64,000 nt of DNA from positions 3,286,001-3,350,000 of the forward strand of contig NZ_JAZHSD010000001.1 in NCBI RefSeq assembly GCF_036924745.1, given 5' to 3'. Positions 53,593 through 61,774 of this stretch are shown piece by piece. The translations under genes and the position numbers were made by a program. The DNA comes from Bradyrhizobium sp. AZCC 1693. Its GTDB lineage: Bacteria > Pseudomonadota > Alphaproteobacteria > Rhizobiales > Xanthobacteraceae. The notes beneath the pieces were generated by a model. The model saw only the letters and a list, made by a program, of their open reading frames with translations. It made no database searches and was not told the DNA's origin. Positions within the stretch are counted from its first letter, which is position 1. Every line of letters begins with the position of its first letter.

Positions 53593-54103
53593 GTTCCCTT
53601 GCGCGCTGGTGGTGATGGGCGTTTCCGGCTCGGGCAAGAGCACCATCGCCGATCACCTGGCCACACGCCTCGGCTGGCGCTACGAGGATGGCGACAGGTT
53701 TCACCCGGCAAGCAACGTCGCGAAGATGAGCGCCGGCCATCCGCTGACCGACGAGGACCGCTGGCCGTGGCTGCAGGCGATCGCCGACGAGATCGACCGC
53801 CTCTCGGTCGCCGGCGAGCGCGCCGTCATTGCCTGCTCGGCGCTGAAGCGCTCCTATCGCGACATCCTCGTGCACGGCCGCGACGATGTCCGCATCGTCT
53901 TTCTCGACGGAACGCAGGATCTGATCGCGGCCCGCCTTGCCGCCCGCCAGGGCCACTTCATGCCGCCCGGCCTGCTCGCCAGCCAGTTCAGGACGCTGGA
54001 GCCGCCGGTCGCCGGCGAGCGGCCGATCACGGTATCGATCGATGCTACCGTCGAGAGAATCGTGGATGACATCGTCAATCAATTGAACCTGGTTCCCCAA
54101 TGA
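53582..54103 (+). CDS. gntK: Gluconokinase
   Basis: A 173-residue kinase that phosphorylates gluconate to 6-phosphogluconate. P-loop MGVSGSGKSTIADHLATRLG, then WRYEDGDRFHPASNVAKMSA, HPLTDEDRWPWLQAIADEI and CSALKRSYRDIL. The probable start is a GTG at 53582 (a TTG at 53579 is also possible); an 11-bp overlap with pgl rather than an ATG fixes it. It feeds external gluconate into the same pool as zwf/pgl. PQQ-type sugar dehydrogenases can produce gluconate in the periplasm. Confidence 0.94.
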   Translation: MGSEFPCALVVMGVSGSGKSTIADHLATRLGWRYEDGDRFHPASNVAKMSAGHPLTDEDRWPWLQAIADEIDRLSVAGERAVIACSALKRSYRDILVHGRDDVRIVFLDGTQDLIAARLAARQGHFMPPGLLASQFRTLEPPVAGERPITVSIDATVERIVDDIVNQLNLVPQ

Positions 54104-54903
54104 CCCGCATTGCGCTTGTTGTTTCCGACGTCGACGGCACCCTGTTGACGAAGGACAAAGTCCTGACCGATGGCGCAAAGGCAGCGGTGCGCAGGCTGCA
54201 CGAGGCCGGCATCGGCTTCACCATCGTCTCCAGCCGGCCGACCATCGGCATGGGGTTTCTGATCGAGCCGCTTTCGATCACACTTCCCGTCGGCGCCTTC
54301 AACGGCAGCTCGATCGTTGACGACAAGTTCAGGCCGATCGAGCAGCATCTGATTTCGCCGGCAGTAGTGCAGCGCAGCCTCGACGTGCTCAACGCGTTCG
54401 GCGTGGATATCTGGCTGTTCACCAGCGACCGCTGGTACACACGCAATCCCGATGGCGAGTACGTCCCGCACGAAAAGCGGGCGATCAAGGCCGATCCGAC
54501 CATCATCCCGGATTTCACATCGCATCTCGGAGCCGCCTGCAAGATCGTCGGCGCCAGTTCGGATGCGGCGTTGCTGCAGCGTTGCGAAGTGGCGATGAAA
54601 GAGGCGGTCGGCGGCGAGGCGACCGCGGTCCGCTCGCAGACCTATTATCTCGACGTCACCCCGCCGGGTCATGACAAGGGCACCTTCGTGGACGCGATGA
54701 CCAGGCGACTCGGCATTCCGGCCGCGGCGGTGGCGACCATCGGCGACATGGAGAATGATCTTCCGATGTTTGCCAGGAGCGGCGTTTCGTTTGCGATGGG
54801 CAATGCGGCCGACGGCATCAAGCAGCACGCGACGCACGTGACCGACAGCAACGAGCGCGACGGATTTGCGGCTGCGATCGAGATGGTGCTGCAGCTCGGA
54901 TAG
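54100..54903 (+). CDS. Cof-type HAD phosphatase
   Basis: A 267-residue HAD-superfamily hydrolase overlapping gntK by 4 bp. Motif I is VVSDVDGTLLTKDKVLTDGA with the nucleophilic Asp; motif IV is TIGDMENDLPMFARSGVSFA. A C2-type cap sits between (about 85-190). Members dephosphorylate sugar phosphates; location in this operon suggests a phosphosugar substrate, possibly to prevent over-accumulation, but this is inferred. Confidence 0.9.
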   Translation: MTRIALVVSDVDGTLLTKDKVLTDGAKAAVRRLHEAGIGFTIVSSRPTIGMGFLIEPLSITLPVGAFNGSSIVDDKFRPIEQHLISPAVVQRSLDVLNAFGVDIWLFTSDRWYTRNPDGEYVPHEKRAIKADPTIIPDFTSHLGAACKIVGASSDAALLQRCEVAMKEAVGGEATAVRSQTYYLDVTPPGHDKGTFVDAMTRRLGIPAAAVATIGDMENDLPMFARSGVSFAMGNAADGIKQHATHVTDSNERDGFAAAIEMVLQLG

Positions 54904-55238
54904 GGATTCAATTTTGAGGCGTTTTCTTCACGCGAACCGGCACCCGCTTCGTTCGAAAACGCCATGCTCCGCTGTATCAAGCCGGCGTGAAGGATAAATC
55001 GAGGAGTTCTCAAAGTCTTCGCGCGGCGAATCCGCTTCTGTGGTCCGGCACGATCGGCAAGCGCGAGCCGGTGTCGGACCGCCGCCTCCTCCCATGAAAG
55101 GCAGGCTCACCCCCAGCCCGGGCCTGCCGCGGTGAAGTCAGGTGCCGGCTCGCGCGACTTTCTGTACGGCCGCGCCCCGACGCCTCCTCACGTCGCTGCA
55201 GGCTTGATGGCTGATCGTCTCCGGCGGGATACGCCCGC
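54904..55238. other. Convergent intergenic region (335 bp)
   Basis: No gene. It contains a short dispersed repeat (54917-54968) and a GC-rich part of unclear nature. As it lies between two convergent genes it may hold terminators, though no classic hairpin plus T-run is clear. Confidence 0.5.
54917..54968. repeat. Short dispersed repeat (GAACCGGCACCCGCTTCG type)
   Basis: GGCGTTTTCTTCACGCGAAC ... CGTTCGAAAACGCCATGC; relatives at 6665-6700 and 16799-16862. The ends GGCGTTTTC / GAAAACGCC are a perfect 9-bp inverted repeat. Confidence 0.6.
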
Positions 55239-57185
55239 TCAGACCGCCCTGCGAATACCGCTTTCGGCCCTCGCCCCTACCAACTCGTGGACCTGGGACT
55301 CCGCTGCGAATCCCTTGGGCTTGATGCGATCCACGCTCCGAAACACGAAGCGCTGCTCGACGCGCTGCTTGACGGCCTCGCTCACGAGCGCCGTCGTTTG
55401 GTATTGCTTGTTCAGGGATTCAAGGCGCGCTGCGAGATTAACGGCCGCCCCCAGTACCGTGTAATTCATCCGGTCGGACGAGCCTATATTCCCGACCACG
55501 ACATCGCCTACATGCATCCCAAACCGCGTGTGGTAGGCAGGCCATCCCTCGCGCTCGAATTCGGCATTGAGTTCGCGGTTGACCTTGATGCAGGCAAGAA
55601 CCGCTGCACAGGCATTCGCGACATGATCGTCGTCCTCGATCGGCGCATTCCATATCGCCATCACGGCGTCGCCGATGAACTTGTCGACCGTGCCCTTGTT
55701 CGCCATGATGGCCTCCGACAACGCCGCGAAGTAGCGTGAGGTGAACTGCATGACCTGGGCCGGGTCCCGATGTTCGGTGATGCCGGTGAAGTTGGCGACA
55801 TCGGCAAACAGGATCGTCACCTCGCGCCGCGTACCGCCAAGCGTCATCGCGTTCCCGGTTTCGACGAGTTGCTGGACGAGACGTTTCGGAACGAAATTCG
55901 AGAATGTCTGGATCAGCGTGCGCATGGTGGAGACCGAGCGTCCCAGCTCGTCGATTTCGCGAATCGGCGAATGCAGCTGCGCTTCATTCGTAAACCGGAA
56001 TTTCTGGATATTGTCGGTTTCCCGGGCCAACTCCCTTAGCGAACCCGAAAGCATCGATCCCAATGCGAACGCAATCGGCAGCGCGGCCAGCACGAAGGCG
56101 ATAGCGACGACGAACAGCTTGCGCCGGTCGGCTTCGATTTGAGCATAGAATTCATCGACGGGCGCAAACAGGCCGAGGTTCAGATTCTCGGCGCCGGCCA
56201 GTGCGATCGGATGGAACGCGGCTGCATAGGTCCTGCCGTTGCTGTCGCGGAAGAACTGCTGCGCCACGCCACTCTTCCGCCAGGCACTGATCGCGGCGGA
56301 TATGCCGATGGTATCGACCGCACTGAGGCGCGGCAGTTCACCTGGCTGGCCGCTGCGGTCCGCCGCTTCCATCAAGTTCCGCATATCCGGATGCACAAGC
56401 ACGCGGCCCGCATCGTCAAACAGAAAGGCGAGACCGGATTTACCGATCTGCTGCCTGCGCAACATGGCTTCGGCTTCGCTGAGCAATATATCCCCCGCCA
56501 CCACGCCGCGACGACCGCCTTCGATCGGAACGCGGACCGTGTAGCCGGCCTCTCCGGTAGCAAAGAACACATAGGGCTCGGTGAGCAGGCCGGCGTTGGG
56601 CTCGTGGGCATCCTTGAACCACAGCCTGCTGCGCGGGTCGTAATCCGCCGGGCCTGGGAGCTGCGAAATGGATGCGAGCGTGTCGGACAGAAAATGGATG
56701 GAAGAAATGAGTTTCCCGCCATCCCCGGCTTTCGCGATGATGACGAGGCGAAATTTGGCGCTATCCGGCGCCCCAAGGCGCGATTTCCCCGCTTCGCCCG
56801 CGCGATCGATGAAATCCATCTCCAGGAAGCTGCCGTCGTCGTAACCGACATAGAGGTTATAGAGCTGCTTGTTGTTTCGCAGCATCGATGCCAGCACGAC
56901 GTTCAGCCGCGGATTATCCCTGATATCTCCTTGCTGAACCGAGGTCAGTCCCCGAAGGATATCGAGACTGTCGCGTGCGGTCTTGAGTTGGGCATCGACG
57001 CGATCGGCTGAGAGTTGCGCCACCATGTCGAGAAACGAGCTTGCGGCGGAACGCGTGATCGACGTGACGCGGACGAAGCTGAGATAGACCAGTGCCAGAC
57101 CGACGAACAGGACAATGCCGACGACCAGCGCGATGATCGATGTTCTGAAGCCGACGTGAAAACGTGGTTCGGACGACATTGGCAC
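55239..57185 (-). CDS. Class III adenylate/guanylate cyclase with periplasmic Cache-like sensor and HAMP
   Basis: A 648-residue receptor. TM1 (about 14-36) and TM2 (about 357-380) flank a large periplasmic sensor of the Cache type; a HAMP linker (about 380-435) leads to a class III cyclase domain (about 455-640). Metal Asp residues are in LFADVANFTG and DKFIGDAVMAIWN (Lys for base recognition). The transition-state region reads RMNYTVLGAAVNLAARLE, with Thr where class IIIa has Asp: this is the class IIIb pattern, known for bicarbonate-responsive cyclases. Product is likely cAMP. Start GTG 57185 or ATG 57179. Confidence 0.92.
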   Translation of the reverse strand: MPMSSEPRFHVGFRTSIIALVVGIVLFVGLALVYLSFVRVTSITRSAASSFLDMVAQLSADRVDAQLKTARDSLDILRGLTSVQQGDIRDNPRLNVVLASMLRNNKQLYNLYVGYDDGSFLEMDFIDRAGEAGKSRLGAPDSAKFRLVIIAKAGDGGKLISSIHFLSDTLASISQLPGPADYDPRSRLWFKDAHEPNAGLLTEPYVFFATGEAGYTVRVPIEGGRRGVVAGDILLSEAEAMLRRQQIGKSGLAFLFDDAGRVLVHPDMRNLMEAADRSGQPGELPRLSAVDTIGISAAISAWRKSGVAQQFFRDSNGRTYAAAFHPIALAGAENLNLGLFAPVDEFYAQIEADRRKLFVVAIAFVLAALPIAFALGSMLSGSLRELARETDNIQKFRFTNEAQLHSPIREIDELGRSVSTMRTLIQTFSNFVPKRLVQQLVETGNAMTLGGTRREVTILFADVANFTGITEHRDPAQVMQFTSRYFAALSEAIMANKGTVDKFIGDAVMAIWNAPIEDDDHVANACAAVLACIKVNRELNAEFEREGWPAYHTRFGMHVGDVVVGNIGSSDRMNYTVLGAAVNLAARLESLNKQYQTTALVSEAVKQRVEQRFVFRSVDRIKPKGFAAESQVHELVGARAESGIRRAV

Positions 57186-57341
57186 CGCCTGCTCGTTCCC
57201 GCCGGAGTCGCCGCCTCACATCCACCGCGGTCCAAGCCCCTACGCATCGGCCTCGCCCGGCGTTCTGTCGAGCTTGCCGACCACGGCGGCCACTGCGCCG
57301 ACGGCACCGCCTTTTGCGCTGGCCGAGCGCGAAGGCGAGAA

Positions 57342-58331
57342 TCAAGACGCGTTCGGTTCCCGGGCGACGCAGCGGAATCCAACGTGACAGGCCGACGTAT
57401 GCACCGGTTCGGCGTGACGCGCCGCCGGACGGTAGCGGCGACAATGATTGGGCGCGCAGAGATGCGAGCCGCCCTTGAGCACCTTGCGAGGAATTTTGAT
57501 GTCAGGCAGCCGAGGATCGTAGCTGGCTTCCTCGTTGCCGCCACGCGGATTTTGCGGAATGCAGCACGCCTTCGCCATGTCGGTTTCGGGGTTCGGCGAG
57601 TACCAGTCGCAGGTCCATTCCCAGACATTTCCGATCATATCATGCAGCCCGTAACCGTTGGGCGGAAAGGCCGTCACCGGGGAAGTGTGTTCGTAGCCGT
57701 CTTCGTCACGGCTGTGCCGTGGAAAGTCGCCCCGCCAGGTGTTGGCCATGCATAAGCCATCGGGCATGAACACGTCGCCCCATGCGAATTCAGCGCCGTC
57801 CAGTCCGCCGCGCGCGGCAAACTCCCATTCCGCTTCCGTCGGCAGGTCCTTGCAAGCCCATTTGGCATAGGCGATTGCGTCGGAAAACGAGACGTGTACG
57901 ACAGGGTAATCATCGAACCCGTGGATGTCGGTCTTGGGACCATAGGGATGGCGCCAGTCTGCGCCCTCCAAAAAGAACCACCACTGGCTCCGGTCGCACA
58001 GATCGAACGTCGACCGCGGCCGCATGAACACGAGGGAGCCTGCATAGAGCATATGCGGCAGGGCGCCGGGATATTCCTTCGGGTCGGGCGGAGCTTCAGC
58101 TGTCGTCACATGGCCAGTCGCCGCCACGAATTGGCTGAATTGCCGGTTCGTTACGGGTGTCTGGTCGATCCAGAAGCCGCCGACCGCAACCTGCCGGCTT
58201 GGCGCCTCCTCGGGATAGTGCCTGTCGGATCCCATGCGAAATGTGCCGCCGGGAATCCAGACCATGGCGCCGGCGCGATCATCGGATGATCGAACGCACT
58301 GCTCCTTTTCCACCCGCAGCATCGTCGTCAT
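57342..58331 (-). CDS. Formylglycine-generating enzyme (sulfatase-modifying factor)
   Basis: A 329-residue SUMF1-family enzyme that oxidises an active-site Cys of type I sulfatases to formylglycine. The fold motifs are complete: MVWIPGGTFRMGSDRHYPEE, VGGFWIDQTPVTNRQFSQFV, LPTEAEWEFAARGGLDG, GNVWEWTCDWY. The two catalytic copper-binding cysteines are present in GGSHLCAPNHCRRYRPAARH, so it is a true FGE rather than a degenerate family member. No sulfatase gene is in the window. It ends 156 bp upstream of the cyclase gene on the same strand. Confidence 0.92.
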   Translation of the reverse strand: MTTMLRVEKEQCVRSSDDRAGAMVWIPGGTFRMGSDRHYPEEAPSRQVAVGGFWIDQTPVTNRQFSQFVAATGHVTTAEAPPDPKEYPGALPHMLYAGSLVFMRPRSTFDLCDRSQWWFFLEGADWRHPYGPKTDIHGFDDYPVVHVSFSDAIAYAKWACKDLPTEAEWEFAARGGLDGAEFAWGDVFMPDGLCMANTWRGDFPRHSRDEDGYEHTSPVTAFPPNGYGLHDMIGNVWEWTCDWYSPNPETDMAKACCIPQNPRGGNEEASYDPRLPDIKIPRKVLKGGSHLCAPNHCRRYRPAARHAEPVHTSACHVGFRCVAREPNAS

Positions 58332-58872
58332 GGCATTTAAACCGGTTCTTCAATCCAGTTGCCGCGGACAGCGCGCCCCACGAATCCCCGGTCCGTTGGC
58401 TTTTTGCATTCACCTTGCGTGATAACCCGATCATATGACCGGAAAATTTCCCTTCCTTGACTTCCCTTTCGGCTGATTCTTTCAACCTAACCGAAGTCAG
58501 CGCTGCTGTGATGTACAGTTTGTGCCAATCTTCAAAGGATCGCTTTTCTTCGTCGAAAACGTTGCAGCACAATCCTTGATCATTCGGCCGTTGCGAAGAC
58601 AGACTTGTCCGACAATTCAAATCAAAGCTTTGCATCGGCAACGGACCGCCACATGCCTCAAGGCCCACCACGGCTCGATGCAGTCAATCACCTGGAAGGA
58701 GCCGCAGGCCCCTTCACCGTGCCGATGTCGCTCGCCATCGATGCCCCGTAGGCCGCTGCCACGGGCAAAAGCAAAAAGGTAAATTCCGGGGCGATGTAAC
58801 GACCTGCACCTCGATTCAGACGCAATCTGTTGAATGCTATCACTTTGAGCAGCGAATCAGCGGGCTTTGCCG
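58332..58872. other. Divergent intergenic region between FGE and AraC genes (about 540 bp)
   Basis: No credible gene; short open frames on either strand have no family resemblance or ribosome sites. It is AT-richer than the flanks and should hold the promoters of both divergent genes. Confidence 0.5.
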
Positions 58873-59928
58873 ATGGACGGCTTGACGGTCCTCACGTCTC
58901 GCGTCGATGGTTTCGAAGGCTTTCGCGACGCCGTCCACGGCTCGCATGTCGATGTGATGCAGCTTCAACGGGGCCGGTTCCGCGGCCTGCTGACCCATAT
59001 CGGCGTCGGAGACTTCTCCCTCAGCGTCGGATCGTTCTCTGTCGGACTGCGGACACAACGGACGTCGTCCGATCCCAAGCTCATCGTCGGCATGCTGCTC
59101 GGCGCGGAAAGCCGCGTCACGCACTGGTCGTACGACATGGACCCGGGGGATGTTCTGGTGATTCCGCCTGGGGTCGACCATGACGGACGATTCCATGGCG
59201 CCGCATCGTATGCGGCTCTTCGGCTCGACCTGGCCGGCGTGGCCGGCGCTTTCGGCGGCGAGAGTTGGATGAGCGATCCCGCCAACTGGCGCCGCAAACA
59301 TCGTTATCGCGCGGACCCGCGTATCGGCGCGGATGCCGTGGCAAGACTTCGCGAGATTGTGTCGCGGCTCTCCGATCCGGACGCGCGCGTGTCGCCGGAG
59401 GCCGCGAATTTCTGGCGGCGGGCGATCATCGATGTCGTCACCGCCACCGTCATGCATTCGCAACCGCCCGGCACGACAGAGACGATCCCATCGGCGACCC
59501 GGCTGATCCGGAATGCCGAGCACTATATCGAAGCCGCCGGTTCCCGGCCCGTGCATATTTCGGAGATTTGCGCCAAGTGCGGCGTGTCCCGCCGCAGCCT
59601 TCATCGCGCGTTTACCGAGGTGCTCGGCATCGGTCCGGTCACCTTTCTTCAACGCAAGCGGCTATGCGACATCCATTCGGCACTTCGTGACTGCGATCCA
59701 GCCACGACGACGATCGCGGAAATCGCCCTGCAACATGGCTTCCTCAATCTCGGAAGGTTTTCCGGCTACTATCGCGCGCTGTTCGACGAGTATCCATCGG
59801 AGACGTTCGGCAAACGCTATCCCGGCCGGGGCCGGCAGCGGCCGGCCGAGCCCGCTGCTACTTCGAGCGCTGCTTCGCCGGCTTCTCGGTCGATTGCTTC
59901 GTTGCACTCAAATTATGCGCGGTATTGA
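58873..59928 (+). CDS. AraC-family transcriptional regulator
   Basis: About 351 residues from the ATG at 58873 (MDGLTVLTSRVDGFEGFRDA). The N-terminal part (about 1-190) resembles the AraC-binding-like sensor domain of regulators of the FeaR/EutR kind; the C-terminal region (about 215-320) has two helix-turn-helix units: VHISEICAKCGVSRRSLHRA and TTIAEIALQHGFLNLGRFSG, then YRALFDEYPSETF. The final 30 residues are low-complexity and read through the antisense of the convergent GH15 gene (71-bp overlap), so the natural end of the domain is earlier. The divergent FGE is a possible target. Confidence 0.88.
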   Translation: MDGLTVLTSRVDGFEGFRDAVHGSHVDVMQLQRGRFRGLLTHIGVGDFSLSVGSFSVGLRTQRTSSDPKLIVGMLLGAESRVTHWSYDMDPGDVLVIPPGVDHDGRFHGAASYAALRLDLAGVAGAFGGESWMSDPANWRRKHRYRADPRIGADAVARLREIVSRLSDPDARVSPEAANFWRRAIIDVVTATVMHSQPPGTTETIPSATRLIRNAEHYIEAAGSRPVHISEICAKCGVSRRSLHRAFTEVLGIGPVTFLQRKRLCDIHSALRDCDPATTTIAEIALQHGFLNLGRFSGYYRALFDEYPSETFGKRYPGRGRQRPAEPAATSSAASPASRSIASLHSNYARY

Positions 59929-61658
59929 TCAGCGCGATGTGCGTCAGCGCCTGCGGGAAATTGCCGGTCTGGCGACCGGCGGCCGCATCGTATTCCTCCG
60001 CCAGGAGGCCAAGATCGTTGGCGACCGCGACCACGCGGTTAAACAGATCTTGCGCACGAGCGAAGTCGCCCGCCAGCACATAGGAATCGCGCCAGCCACA
60101 GCGTACAGGCGAGGAACGCGCCTTCGGCCGGTTGCTTCTCCACTTCGCGGGGATCGTGCCGCAGCACAAAACCGTCGCGCATCAGATGCCGCTCGATCGC
60201 CACCAGCGTGCCGCGGACGCGCGGGTCTTCCGGCGGCAGAAATCCCACCGACGGCAGCAGCAGGATGCTGGCGTCGAGCATTTTTGAGCCGTATGATTCG
60301 ACGAAAGAGTTCAGCTCGGCATCAAAGCCCTTCGCGCAGACATCGGCGTGAATGGCGTCGCGCAGCACCCGCCACTTCACGAGCGGCGCCTTGAGGCCGA
60401 ACGTTTCCGCGCTCTTGATGCCGCGGTCGAACGCGACCCAGGTCATCACCTTCGACGAGACATAATGCTTGCCCGCCCCGCGGCGCTCCCAGATGCCGTG
60501 ATCGGGCTTGTCCCATTGCCCGGCGAGGTGCTGCAGCACGGCGCATTCCATCGCCCAGCTGGTTTCGTCCAGTTCGAGTTTTGCCATGCGCCACTGGTGA
60601 AAAGCGTCGATCAGTTCGCCGTAGACGTCAAGCTGCAGTTGCGCGTGCGCGGCGTTGCCGACCCGCACCGGCTTTGCACCTTCATAGCCGGGTAGCCATG
60701 TGGCCTCCCATTCCAGGAGGCGGTGCTGGCCCATGATGCCGTACATGATCTGCATGTTGGCGGGAGAACCCGCCGCCGCGCGCAGCAGCCAGCGGTGCCA
60801 GGCGGAGGCTTCCTCGGTATAGCCGGAATTCATCAGCGCCAGCAGCGTGAAGGTGGCGTCGCGCAGCCAGCAGAAGCGGTAATCCCAGTTGCGTGCGCCG
60901 CCGAGCTTTTCCGGCAGCGAGGTCGTGGGCGCGGCGACGATGCCGCCGGTCGGGGCGTAGGTCTGCGCCTTCAGCGTGATCAGCGAGCGCATCACGAGGT
61001 CGCGGCTCTCGCCTTCATAGGTGCAACGGCTGCACCATTCGCTCCAGAACGCTTCGGTGTCCCTCAACGCATAGGCAGGGTCGATCGGCTTGGGCACGGG
61101 CAGATGCGAGGGGCCGTAGGTGAGCACGAAGGGAATGGTGTCGCCCTCGCCGACCTCGAAATCAGCGACCGTCGTCAGGTCCTCGCCGCGGGTCTCGACC
61201 GGCGTCCGCAGCACCGTCATGTCCTGGCCGCAGATCGCGAGCAGCGCCGAGCCGTCCTCGCTCTTCTTGACCCAGGGAACATCGATGCCGAAGCCGAAGC
61301 GGATCACCAGTTGCATGTGCATCCTGACCCGGCCGCGAACGCCGCGCACCAGCCGCACCACGTCGGAGGCGTTGCCGCGCGGTGGCATGAAATCGATCAG
61401 TTCGACTGCGCCACCGGCGGTCTCGAACCGCGTCTGCAGGATCAGGGTATCGCCCCAATAGTTGCGCGAGGTGCCGGTAACCTCCTCCGCCGGGGCGATC
61501 AGCCAACGGCCGTGCTTCTCGCTGCCGAGAAGGGCTGCGAAGCAGGCGTCGGAATCGAAGGCCGGCCAGCACAGCCAGTCGATCGATCCGTCACGGCCGA
61601 CCAGCGCCGCGGTCTCGCAATCGCCGATCAACCCATAGTCTTCGATCCGGCACGACAA
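59858..61658 (-). pseudogene. GH15 glucoamylase/trehalase-like enzyme with a single-base frameshift near its 3' end
   Basis: The reverse frame from ATG 61658 (MSCRIEDYGLIGDCETAALV) encodes a GH15 enzyme: LPEKLGGARNWDYRFCWLRD, MQIMYGIMGQHRLLEWEATW, GNAAHAQLQLDVYGELIDAF. It shifts out of frame at about 60089 and ends at 60039 after an unrelated tail (539 residues). One frame over, the sequence resumes perfectly as DSYVLAGDFARAQDLFNRVV, AVANDLGLLAEEYD to a stop at 59858, giving the normal 599 residues. One extra base at 60088-60091 explains it. Family members cleave alpha-glucosidic links, including trehalose. Real mutation or base-call error. Confidence 0.88.
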
Positions 61659-61723
61659 GGTGTTTCACCGCTGGAGCGGGATGGCATTTCTTCGAACTGT
61701 CATCCCGTTCCACCTTCATCCTT

Positions 61724-61771
61724 GAGCATGATCTTTTCGGAAAACCGGCAACCACTTTTCCGGATCATGCT
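61724..61771. repeat. Dispersed hairpin repeat (GAGCATGATC type)
   Basis: GAGCATGATCTTTTCGGAAA ... TTTTCCGGATCATGCT: 48 bp forming an imperfect hairpin around AACCGGCAACCAC. This is a very common intergenic repeat in Bradyrhizobium. It lies between the GH15 start and the malQ stop. Confidence 0.8.
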
Positions 61772-61774
61772 GTA

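Noticed and set aside
58279..58782. Short frames on both strands upstream of the AraC gene
   Set aside because: No family resemblance, poor starts, and one overlaps the FGE start region.
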